Positions 1-8,117 of a stretch of 64,000 nucleotides of DNA are shown here, one piece after another. The stretch is from Paraphysomonas bandaiensis. Its lineage: Eukaryota > Chrysophyceae. The translations under genes and the position numbers were made by a program. The stretch lies in NCBI GenBank assembly GCA_965644295.1, contig CBFFRP010000210.1, positions 1-64,000 of the forward strand, written 5' to 3'. The notes under the pieces are model-generated. The model ran no database searches. It was given only the letters and a program-made list of their open reading frames with translations, and had not been told where the DNA came from. The first letter of the stretch is position 1. Every line of letters starts with the position of its first letter.

Positions 1-2
1 GT

Positions 3-281
3 AATTTCGACTCATTTGCCCTCGCGCCACCAACAAATATCGCGGCGTATATTAAACGGGTGAATGGAAACAAAAAAATACCCTACAACAATTCCAAACT
101 ACAGGATCCTCGTGCAGAATCGTGCGGTTATTGGTGCGTGCTCCGGTTGGACTATATGAGAAAGCGATCCATTCTGACAAAATGGTCACTTACCCGAATT
201 CACAACATATTAACTTCACTATTCAATAATGTGGAACAAAACGAAATCATATTGCACAAACTATACTCCGGCGTTTTTTAG
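3..281 (+). pseudogene. Adenain/Ulp1-like cysteine protease, C-terminal fragment (copy 1)
   Basis: The frame is open from base 3 and there is no ATG upstream of the conserved part, so this is a gene remnant. Seen: an acidic motif NFDSF at the N-terminal edge, then LQDPRAESCGYWC. The Gln-x6-Cys-Gly spacing is the oxyanion-hole Gln and nucleophile Cys arrangement of the adenovirus-type (C5) and Ulp1 (C48) proteases. The catalytic His, which lies upstream of the acidic residue in these families, is absent because the sequence stops at the palindrome-arm junction. Proteases of this type are carried by Polinton/Maverick elements, virophages and some MULE or KDZ DNA transposons. Inference: this is a relic of such an element and should be catalytically dead. 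A Ulp1 origin cannot be excluded. Confidence 0.6.
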
Positions 282-302
282 TGCTCTACTAGTAAAAAGT
301 AG

Positions 303-773
303 ATGATCCGCAACGACATAAATCCACTACCCGAGCCACCACGCCCACTGCAACACTCACGCGATAAAGGCAAATCGCAGCAACCACTCGTTCCCAATAA
401 ACGCGTCTTCGGGGTTCTTTTTGAAGGAACGGAACAGGAAATAAAACGAATTCGAGACGAGAAACATGCGTGCGAATTTGTTAAAGCAGTTCGTACCCAT
501 CTAATGTTATTTGACAAATCGCAAAACAAATACAGCGACCGGATATTGCTATGTACGATGCAATGTGTTGAAAATTTCATCTTGGGGAAATCACGGGGTT
601 TATTCCGCGAACGACTTGTCATCGAATGTGTGTCTGATTTTTTCGGCGGTGACGAAGATATCATTCGCAAAATGATCCAACTCCTCATGCCAAAAATTAA
701 AAACTACAAATGGTTCCGCCGTAACATGAAGAAAGCAATCCGTTTTTTTGCAAACTTGCTTTTGACGAAGTAA
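303..773 (+). CDS. Hypothetical 156-aa protein (copy 1)
   Basis: I do not recognise this protein. It starts 21 bp after the protease fragment stops, on the same strand, which suggests one element-encoded gene cluster. The N-terminus is proline-rich and basic (about residues 1-35). The rest is predicted mainly helical, with a lysine/arginine-rich C-terminus (motifs KNYKWFRRNMKKAIRFFA and LLLTK). There is no signal peptide and no clear enzyme motif. The ORF is intact in both copies and identical by eye, so duplication is recent or the sequence is constrained. A basic, helical protein beside a viral-type protease could be a nucleic-acid-binding or virion-like factor, but that is a guess from context. 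Confidence 0.5.
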   Translation: MIRNDINPLPEPPRPLQHSRDKGKSQQPLVPNKRVFGVLFEGTEQEIKRIRDEKHACEFVKAVRTHLMLFDKSQNKYSDRILLCTMQCVENFILGKSRGLFRERLVIECVSDFFGGDEDIIRKMIQLLMPKIKNYKWFRRNMKKAIRFFANLLLTK

Positions 774-1117
774 ATCTCAGGCGGGCTGATGCCATTTCGA
801 ATACAATACTTACTACATGCACTTCTGGGATGTATGGTCTTGCGCGAGAGCCACTGATGGCAGTCGGGACACTGTTTCTTTCGCTTCTTGAATGAAACTT
901 GACTACTGAATAGTACATTATTAATGCCTAAGGAAAAAAAATATCTGACGTGGATTAGATAACAACACCTGCTAGAGCTTCCCCCTGTGCTAATCAATCG
1001 CTTCGTAATCCTGTACGAATTATTAGCAAGAGGAGATTCTAGTTGAATTCGAGTGAGTGCTACAGCTTTCTTAACCACATCAGGCGTGGCGTTAATACCA
1101 TCAATCAGCAGAAGCAT
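704..1117 (-). CDS. Small four-cysteine (zinc-ribbon-like) ORF (copy 1)
   Basis: This 137-aa ORF starts at the ATG ending at 1117. Its 3' end overlaps the convergent 156-aa ORF by 70 bp. The N-terminal 45 residues look like ordinary protein. A middle part is hydrophobic and Cys-rich. The C-terminal half has CPDCHQW followed by ACSKYC, a CxxC...CxxxC pattern able to hold a zinc ion, flanked by lysine-rich stretches. A possible 41-nt intron around 940-980 (GTGTTG...TTAG on the minus strand) would put the frame into a stop, so the unspliced ORF is preferred. Function is unknown. Being antisense to another ORF lowers confidence that it is expressed. Confidence 0.35.
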   Translation of the reverse strand: MLLLIDGINATPDVVKKAVALTRIQLESPLANNSYRITKRLISTGGSSSRCCYLIHVRYFFSLGINNVLFSSQVSFKKRKKQCPDCHQWLSRKTIHPRSACSKYCIRNGISPPEIYFVKSKFAKKRIAFFMLRRNHL

Positions 1118-1470
1118 CTAGTTATAAGAGCAGTAATATTATATAAATTGCGATATGTATTTGTGTAGATGCATATATTAGTGTATTCAGTGGTATGCAC
1201 AGAAACATAAATGTATACTAATAAATAGCATATTCTCTCAACCACTCACATACTATCAAGTATTGCATACAAAATGTGGTTTCTGTAATTCTACTACAAA
1301 TCTTGTAATACATATCTTGCCTTACAGCAATATTATAGTTTATATACGATGACAATGATGTGACTGTTCCTCACCTGAATGTGGGTAGTGCTAATGTTAC
1401 GGCGACCAACTCCGACTTCCTTCATGATCACTGCAAACTTTTCGTTTTACAACACATCGTTCTAAAAGTA

Positions 1471-1818
1471 TTATATAATGGAGAGTTTATACATATCATA
1501 TATATATACCTGTGAGGCTTTACCGAACACGACACAGGGGCCTCTCACACCATCCTCATTCAACACATAGTGCTCCTTAATACTGACAGCACTATCCATA
1601 TAGTATGTTTTATCACGCTTACGCCGAGCACATAATCTTAGAGCACATGCTGGATTCATACATATCATAGTTAGTCGAGTACTTCCTTGTGTTACATGTG
1701 GATCACGTCGTAGTTGTTTTCCTGTACGTGTACCTCCACAACTAGCTATCTGTTGCATGTGATTCATAACAGATTGGTAGTCTGGAAATACTTGATCTTC
1801 CACAATGAGTTTCATCAT
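1471..1818 (-). CDS. MULE/WRKY-GCM1-type zinc-finger ORF, probably a first exon or fragment (copy 1)
   Basis: The ORF begins at a double ATG ending at 1818. It has the motif CMNPACALRLCARR followed about 20 residues later by a conserved His (IKEHYVLN). This resembles the C-x4-C...H fold that precedes many Mutator-like transposases (WRKY-GCM1 zinc-finger class). The last residues read into a GTATAT or GTAAAG donor-like site at about 1511-1527. A downstream block (1380-1440, minus strand) can be read as a short helix typical of the next part of such transposases, but a TAA lies near the possible acceptor. So this is either exon 1 of a spliced gene or a decayed fragment. No DDE transposase core was found nearby. 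Confidence 0.4.
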   Translation of the reverse strand: MMKLIVEDQVFPDYQSVMNHMQQIASCGGTRTGKQLRRDPHVTQGSTRLTMICMNPACALRLCARRKRDKTYYMDSAVSIKEHYVLNEDGVRGPCVVFGKASQVYIYDMYKLSII

Positions 1819-2048
1819 AAGAATAAGAAATAGAATGTCTTATCATAGTCAATTCAAGAACACAATTTATTATTGAGTAAGTGGATATATTTGACTACTT
1901 GTTTAAGGGAAACACATCACTGAATTCCATGCATGATAATATCCAGTAACGGTACATACAGATATAGCTATACAGTACACCAGAAATCCCGCAAAATAGT
2001 AGAAAACCCCGAAAAGAGTAGAAACCCCCACAAAAAATGAGAAAACCC

Positions 2049-3093
2049 GAAGAAGTATGAAAATTAAAACCTCAATTTTTTGGAGTTGTGTAAATTATTT
2101 TTCATACTTCGGATAGTTTCGATTCAGCTCCCTCGCAGGATCTCATAGCAAACGAGTGTAATTTTTCTAAACGGTCGAAACTATGTAAAATTGTGTAAAT
2201 TACGTATTATTTGTATATACGGTTGCTGGTATACTGGCGGAGTGTGTTGTATATGAGGGTCATGTGACCATATATAGACACACAGACAGTCTATTGTGGG
2301 GTGAAATTATGACCCCACCTGCAGATTAAAACGAAGGACGATTGATGGAGTCGTTAATGGACTGACATGACTTCACTGTACCGCAAGCTTCATGCTGTTC
2401 AAGACCAGTACGATGACTTTTAACCACTTGAGACAACTGCTTCATGTGTGTGGTTATTACCCTCAGAAGAGACAGTGAAGTGGAAGAGAGCCCTTACAGG
2501 TGGATGAAATACTGCTTGAGTCGTTATATTGCAGAATGTATGCTCAGTGTGCATCCTGTGAAGTTCTCCCGATAATTCAAGGATTCAAGTAATGTGACCG
2601 TTAGCATCTTCATATCCATCAATGGGGGACAGCGTTCATATTAGTATTATTAATGCATGCAATTAATAGCGAAATACCGTCTTATTTTAATTGAATACAT
2701 GCTTTGTCTTTTCATTCATGATACAGATCTGCATTATTGCTTGCTTTTATATTATTTCCTACTTTGCAATATATATTATACTGTGTTTATTATTGTTACT
2801 TATAGTACCTCTAGGTCGTATTGGTATTATATTTTAGGCAGTACCTATAGGTAGTAGGTAGTATTGATACATGTAGGCAGTGCCTATAGGTACATTTTAA
2901 TATAAATAGGGATACTTATCAGTAGGAAATGTAGAGGTTATAGATACCACCTATAGGGAGACGATTAGGTATGTGTATTAGTGCAATATCAGTATGTCGA
3001 TATCGAGCACGAGGAAATAAGGTCTATGTGGAACAGTTACTGTTAGATCTCGAAAAACATGGATTCATACTCTCACTACAAATAGCAGACCTG
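2049..3093. other. Non-coding AT-rich interval between repeat copy 1 and the palindrome
   Basis: I found no credible gene. The interval has a 7-bp stem (GTGGGGT...ACCCCAC) at about 2297-2320 and a cluster of short palindromic motifs ACCTATAGGT at 2843-2852, with variants at 2807-2816, 2882-2891 and 2949-2958. This DNA is not repeated elsewhere in the window. Confidence 0.6.
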
Positions 3094-4394
3094 CCCCATT
3101 CTGAGCGCGTACTTAGGTAGATCCAGGTGGGGTCCGGGTGGGTACCTAACTAATACTTGATTTAAGTTCCATACGTTATTTGCTAGCTACCTACTGAACC
3201 CAACTAGCTACATCATTATCACACGGTATTCAGCGCTGAATATGCAGTGAGAACCCATAGTGGGGAACTGCTGAACTAAGCAATGTGTACATAGGTAGAG
3301 GTGGGCGGTCGCAGCACTCGGCAGCACCCACTGGGGAGCCGCACGCAGTAATTAGTTACGCTGTCAATATGGGGCAGTGTCATTTATTGCTTTGACTAGG
3401 CTTTTATATATATACACCGAAAATGGAATGACTAGGAAATTCCACCAAATTGACTAGGTTGAATAATATATCCCGTTAGAAATGGATATATTTCAAGATG
3501 GAAATATTCGATTAGGGTAATTTAGTGTATTAATTTACATTATACTGTGACGATTCCACACACTAATTAGCGTTTCTGATTTACTATACATTTCCTTAAA
3601 GGATAATCTAGGGTTACTACTCCTCGTATAGCCACCATGTAGTCCTGGCCAAGTAAATCCACATTCTCAAACTGTCCATGTGCAAGGTATGCTGTAACGG
3701 CAGTACCATGGATAATAACATTGGTATCCGATGGTATGTTTTCACCATATCCTAATGCCGCGAATGTTTCAGACCGAAGGTAAGTGCAAGGAGAGCCAGT
3801 GTCGAAAAGGAAATGAACGTTGATGCTTACACCACGCTTGGAAACAATCAAAGGTATAAATATACGGGACCCTGCGCCATATAGTATTCCTTCAATCGGA
3901 AATGCAACATCAGCTTCAGTTGCTTCCAATGCAACAGTCCCTAATTCGTCTCCAATTATACACTTATCCTGTGGTGTTATATCACCGATTAGTACATCGT
4001 AGGCTGCAGGATGGACGGTAACGGTATCACTCGGAAACTCTAAGCTGTCACGTCGTTGTTCCATCAAATTAACGATATATCTCTGTAGAATTGCTAACTC
4101 TTTTCCATTTTCCATTTCTGATGCTATTGAACGAAGAGAACTTAGTTTACTGTTTGGTGACATTTTATTTATTCTATCAGTATCAGACTTTCCAACAATT
4201 TGTTCCAAAACTCCATTGACATCAGTGATATCCATATTTATCTGTTATTAATGTTTACACTTGATTGAATTAGGATATAAACTATGAATTGACAAGTTAA
4301 TTAGGAAAGAAGAACATAATAACAATCAGAGGAGGAACGTCCGGCCCAAAGTTCATATTCTGAAGTGATATAGGAACCGCGTTATATCGCGAGT
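3094..4394. repeat. Left arm of a 2.66-kb palindrome
   Basis: The arm starts with CCCCATTCTGAGCGCG and is the reverse complement of 4453-5753 over 1,301 bp. The difference I detected is one substitution that changes Asn to Ser in the encoded protease. It includes a terminal 250-bp segment and a GACTAGG-motif repeat at 3379-3474 that is shared with the foldback elements further on. The outer terminus recurs at 63287. The arms look like the ends of a mobile foldback unit. Confidence 0.93.
3567..4235 (-). CDS. Retropepsin-like aspartic protease (left palindrome arm)
   Basis: This is a 222-aa single-domain aspartic protease. The first 85 or so residues are a helical leader. The catalytic domain is in the C-terminal half: FLFDTGSPCTYLR holds the DTG(S) active site, and VDLLGQDYM matches the hydrophobic-hydrophobic-Gly-x-Asp motif that closes the retropepsin fold. 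There is only one DTG, so activity would need a homodimer, as in retroviral and DDI-type proteases. No reverse transcriptase or gag is attached. The twin at 4612-5280 differs by one residue (Asn here, Ser there, six residues before the DTG). The two start codons face away from each other across the palindrome centre, so both genes share one control region. Confidence 0.75.
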   Translation of the reverse strand: MDITDVNGVLEQIVGKSDTDRINKMSPNSKLSSLRSIASEMENGKELAILQRYIVNLMEQRRDSLEFPSDTVTVHPAAYDVLIGDITPQDKCIIGDELGTVALEATEADVAFPIEGILYGAGSRIFIPLIVSKRGVSINVHFLFDTGSPCTYLRSETFAALGYGENIPSDTNVIIHGTAVTAYLAHGQFENVDLLGQDYMVAIRGVVTLDYPLRKCIVNQKR

Positions 4395-4611
4395 CACTTC
4401 AAGTACTAAACTGAAAAGAACATCCTGGCGACACTAATGTATAGTTCAGCACACTCGCGATATAACGCGGTTCCTATATCACTTCAGAATATGAACTTTG
4501 GGCCGGACGTTCCTCCTCTGATTGTTATTATGTTCTTCTTTCCTAATTAACTTGTCAATTCATAGTTTATATCCTAATTCAATCAAGTGTAAACATTAAT
4601 AACAGATAAAT
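4236..4611. promoter_or_regulatory. Putative shared divergent promoter at the palindrome centre
   Basis: This 376-bp segment between the two divergent protease start codons is itself palindromic except for the 58-bp spacer at 4395-4452. Each gene therefore has the same upstream sequence. The spacer would form the loop if the strands extruded. The promoter role is inferred from position only; no specific element was recognised. Confidence 0.35.
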
Positions 4612-5753
4612 ATGGATATCACTGATGTCAATGGAGTTTTGGAACAAATTGTTGGAAAGTCTGATACTGATAGAATAAATAAAATGTCACCAAACAGTAA
4701 ACTAAGTTCTCTTCGTTCAATAGCATCAGAAATGGAAAATGGAAAAGAGTTAGCAATTCTACAGAGATATATCGTTAATTTGATGGAACAACGACGTGAC
4801 AGCTTAGAGTTTCCGAGTGATACCGTTACCGTCCATCCTGCAGCCTACGATGTACTAATCGGTGATATAACACCACAGGATAAGTGTATAATTGGAGACG
4901 AATTAGGGACTGTTGCATTGGAAGCAACTGAAGCTGATGTTGCATTTCCGATTGAAGGAATACTATATGGCGCAGGGTCCCGTATATTTATACCTTTGAT
5001 TGTTTCCAAGCGTGGTGTAAGCATCAGCGTTCATTTCCTTTTCGACACTGGCTCTCCTTGCACTTACCTTCGGTCTGAAACATTCGCGGCATTAGGATAT
5101 GGTGAAAACATACCATCGGATACCAATGTTATTATCCATGGTACTGCCGTTACAGCATACCTTGCACATGGACAGTTTGAGAATGTGGATTTACTTGGCC
5201 AGGACTACATGGTGGCTATACGAGGAGTAGTAACCCTAGATTATCCTTTAAGGAAATGTATAGTAAATCAGAAACGCTAATTAGTGTGTGGAATCGTCAC
5301 AGTATAATGTAAATTAATACACTAAATTACCCTAATCGAATATTTCCATCTTGAAATATATCCATTTCTAACGGGATATATTATTCAACCTAGTCAATTT
5401 GGTGGAATTTCCTAGTCATTCCATTTTCGGTGTATATATATAAAAGCCTAGTCAAAGCAATAAATGACACTGCCCCATATTGACAGCGTAACTAATTACT
5501 GCGTGCGGCTCCCCAGTGGGTGCTGCCGAGTGCTGCGACCGCCCACCTCTACCTATGTACACATTGCTTAGTTCAGCAGTTCCCCACTATGGGTTCTCAC
5601 TGCATATTCAGCGCTGAATACCGTGTGATAATGATGTAGCTAGTTGGGTTCAGTAGGTAGCTAGCAAATAACGTATGGAACTTAAATCAAGTATTAGTTA
5701 GGTACCCACCCGGACCCCACCTGGATCTACCTAAGTACGCGCTCAGAATGGGG
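4453..5753. repeat. Right arm of the 2.66-kb palindrome
   Basis: Reverse complement of 3094-4394. Its outer end (...GCTCAGAATGGGG) is fused directly to the cysteine-protease fragment of repeat copy 2, so this boundary is a transposon end or rearrangement point. Confidence 0.93.
4612..5280 (+). CDS. Retropepsin-like aspartic protease (right palindrome arm)
   Basis: Near-identical twin of the gene at 3567-4235, read in the opposite direction. Same 222-aa length, same FDTGSP active-site motif and LLGQD motif, with Ser instead of Asn before HFLFDTGS. The intact frame in both arms suggests recent duplication or continued selection. Such stand-alone retropepsins occur in retroelements and as domesticated host genes (DDI1, SASPase types). 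The position inside a foldback structure favours a mobile-element gene here, but host domestication is possible. Confidence 0.75.
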   Translation: MDITDVNGVLEQIVGKSDTDRINKMSPNSKLSSLRSIASEMENGKELAILQRYIVNLMEQRRDSLEFPSDTVTVHPAAYDVLIGDITPQDKCIIGDELGTVALEATEADVAFPIEGILYGAGSRIFIPLIVSKRGVSISVHFLFDTGSPCTYLRSETFAALGYGENIPSDTNVIIHGTAVTAYLAHGQFENVDLLGQDYMVAIRGVVTLDYPLRKCIVNQKR

Positions 5754-5754
5754 T

Positions 5755-6033
5755 AATTTCGACTCATTTGCCCTCGCGCCACCAACAAATATCGCGGCGT
5801 ATATTAAACGGGTGAATGGAAACAAAAAAATACCCTACAACAATTCCAAACTACAGGATCCTCGTGCAGAATCGTGCGGTTATTGGTGCGTGCTCCGGTT
5901 GGACTATATGAGAAAGCGATCCATTCTGACAAAATGGTCACTTACCCGAATTCACAACATATTAACTTCACTATTCAATAATGTGGAACAAAACGAAATC
6001 ATATTGCACAAACTATACTCCGGCGTTTTTTAG
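5755..6033 (+). pseudogene. Adenain/Ulp1-like cysteine protease, C-terminal fragment (copy 2)
   Basis: Same as copy 1 at 3-281. Here the upstream junction is visible: the frame continues into the palindrome arm without any sequence resembling the missing His half of the protease. The gene was thus cut at the arm end and not merely left outside the window. Asp, Gln and Cys of the active site remain; the His does not. It should not be an active protease. Confidence 0.6.
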
Positions 6034-6054
6034 TGCTCTACTAGTAAAAAGTAG

Positions 6055-6525
6055 ATGATCCGCAACGACATAAATCCACTACCCGAGCCACCACGCCCAC
6101 TGCAACACTCACGCGATAAAGGCAAATCGCAGCAACCACTCGTTCCCAATAAACGCGTCTTCGGGGTTCTTTTTGAAGGAACGGAACAGGAAATAAAACG
6201 AATTCGAGACGAGAAACATGCGTGCGAATTTGTTAAAGCAGTTCGTACCCATCTAATGTTATTTGACAAATCGCAAAACAAATACAGCGACCGGATATTG
6301 CTATGTACGATGCAATGTGTTGAAAATTTCATCTTGGGGAAATCACGGGGTTTATTCCGCGAACGACTTGTCATCGAATGTGTGTCTGATTTTTTCGGCG
6401 GTGACGAAGATATCATTCGCAAAATGATCCAACTCCTCATGCCAAAAATTAAAAACTACAAATGGTTCCGCCGTAACATGAAGAAAGCAATCCGTTTTTT
6501 TGCAAACTTGCTTTTGACGAAGTAA
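6055..6525 (+). CDS. Hypothetical 156-aa protein (copy 2)
   Basis: Identical by eye to the product of 303-773: Pro-rich basic N-terminus, helical middle, Lys/Arg-rich C-terminus. It lies 21 bp after the protease remnant. Function unknown. Confidence 0.5.
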   Translation: MIRNDINPLPEPPRPLQHSRDKGKSQQPLVPNKRVFGVLFEGTEQEIKRIRDEKHACEFVKAVRTHLMLFDKSQNKYSDRILLCTMQCVENFILGKSRGLFRERLVIECVSDFFGGDEDIIRKMIQLLMPKIKNYKWFRRNMKKAIRFFANLLLTK

Positions 6526-6869
6526 ATCTCAGGCGGGCTGATGCCATTTCGAATACAATACTTACTACATGCACTTCTGGGATGTATGGTCTTGCGCGAG
6601 AGCCACTGATGGCAGTCGGGACACTGTTTCTTTCGCTTCTTGAATGAAACTTGACTACTGAATAGTACATTATTAATGCCTAAGGAAAAAAAATATCTGA
6701 CGTGGATTAGATAACAACACCTGCTAGAGCTTCCCCCTGTGCTAATCAATCGCTTCGTAATCCTGTACGAATTATTAGCAAGAGGAGATTCTAGTTGAAT
6801 TCGAGTGAGTGCTACAGCTTTCTTAACCACATCAGGCGTGGCGTTAATACCATCAATCAGCAGAAGCAT
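6456..6869 (-). CDS. Small four-cysteine ORF (copy 2)
   Basis: Copy of 704-1117, with the CPDC...CSKYC potential zinc-binding motif. It overlaps the 156-aa ORF tail on the opposite strand. Expression is doubtful. Confidence 0.35.
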   Translation of the reverse strand: MLLLIDGINATPDVVKKAVALTRIQLESPLANNSYRITKRLISTGGSSSRCCYLIHVRYFFSLGINNVLFSSQVSFKKRKKQCPDCHQWLSRKTIHPRSACSKYCIRNGISPPEIYFVKSKFAKKRIAFFMLRRNHL

Positions 6870-7222
6870 CTAGTTATAAGAGCAGTAATATTATATAAAT
6901 TGCGATATGTATTTGTGTAGATGCATATATTAGTGTATTCAGTGGTATGCACAGAAACATAAATGTATACTAATAAATAGCATATTCTCTCAACCACTCA
7001 CATACTATCAAGTATTGCATACAAAATGTGGTTTCTGTAATTCTACTACAAATCTTGTAATACATATCTTGCCTTACAGCAATATTATAGTTTATATACG
7101 ATGACAATGATGTGACTGTTCCTCACCTGAATGTGGGTAGTGCTAATGTTACGGCGACCAACTCCGACTTCCTTCATGATCACTGCAAACTTTTCGTTTT
7201 ACAACACATCGTTCTAAAAGTA

Positions 7223-7570
7223 TTATATAATGGAGAGTTTATACATATCATATATATATACCTGTGAGGCTTTACCGAACACGACACAGGGGCCTCTCAC
7301 ACCATCCTCATTCAACACATAGTGCTCCTTAATACTGACAGCACTATCCATATAGTATGTTTTATCACGCTTACGCCGAGCACATAATCTTAGAGCACAT
7401 GCTGGATTCATACATATCATAGTTAGTCGAGTACTTCCTTGTGTTACATGTGGATCACGTCGTAGTTGTTTTCCTGTACGTGTACCTCCACAACTAGCTA
7501 TCTGTTGCATGTGATTCATAACAGATTGGTAGTCTGGAAATACTTGATCTTCCACAATGAGTTTCATCAT
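7223..7570 (-). CDS. MULE-type zinc-finger ORF (copy 2)
   Basis: Copy of 1471-1818, with CMNPACALRLCARR and the later His. A donor-like GTATAT follows the motif, so the ORF may be a first exon. No transposase core follows. Confidence 0.4.
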   Translation of the reverse strand: MMKLIVEDQVFPDYQSVMNHMQQIASCGGTRTGKQLRRDPHVTQGSTRLTMICMNPACALRLCARRKRDKTYYMDSAVSIKEHYVLNEDGVRGPCVVFGKASQVYIYDMYKLSII

Positions 7571-7800
7571 AAGAATAAGAAATAGAATGTCTTATCATAG
7601 TCAATTCAAGAACACAATTTATTATTGAGTAAGTGGATATATTTGACTACTTGTTTAAGGGAAACACATCACTGAATTCCATGCATGATAATATCCAGTA
7701 ACGGTACATACAGATATAGCTATACAGTACACCAGAAATCCCGCAAAATAGCAGAAAACCCCGAAAAGAGTAGAAACCCCCACAAAAAATGAGAAAACCC

Positions 7801-8117
7801 CATATATATTTCTATTGAAGCAATACTGTGTATATTTTGCATACTGTAGGTGTACATACATATACACAACATAGAGTGTACGATTGCTGTATATATACTT
7901 CGTATATACACTCTGTATGTACATATACCATATACGTTAATACGCATATACATATATACTGTACATAGACAACAGCTGTGCGTATATCGTATATATATAT
8001 ACATATACGTAGCAGTATACCATATCGCTATATATAATGCATGCACTATACATTGTAATCAATATAATCCCCTCAACTAACCATCCAATACACCTTCCAT
8101 CCTTCCATACCATCAAA
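7801..8117. other. AT-rich microsatellite-like leader upstream of GPKOW
   Basis: The sequence consists of irregular TATA/CATA/GTATAC runs. Open frames here are low-complexity (Tyr/Ile/His/Cys-rich) and are not taken as genes. It should contain the GPKOW promoter and 5' UTR. Confidence 0.6.

Larger units (their letters stand above)
1..2048. repeat. 2,048-bp direct repeat, copy 1
   Basis: This stretch recurs at 5753-7800 with a constant offset of 5,752 bp. I noticed one difference by eye, a t/c change near 2000/7752. Both copies end at the same short G/A/C-rich string, after which they diverge. The unit holds four ORFs: a cysteine-protease fragment, a 156-aa protein, a four-Cys ORF and a zinc-finger ORF. 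Copy 2 is joined directly to the right palindrome arm. Copy 1 begins at exactly the same junction base, so its arm probably lies just outside the window. Such high identity means recent duplication, gene conversion or an assembly artefact. Confidence 0.93.
5753..7800. repeat. 2,048-bp direct repeat, copy 2
   Basis: Second copy of the unit at 1-2048, starting exactly at the palindrome-arm terminus and ending where microsatellite DNA begins. It carries the same four ORFs. Confidence 0.93.

Noticed and set aside
7655-8080. Open frames rich in Tyr/Ile/Cys on both strands
   Set aside because: Low-complexity TATA/CATA sequence; no family motif and no splice context.
8037-8117. N-terminal extension of GPKOW from an upstream ATG
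   Set aside because: The extra 27 residues come from low-complexity leader DNA and match nothing in the family; the ATG at 8118 gives a sensible start.
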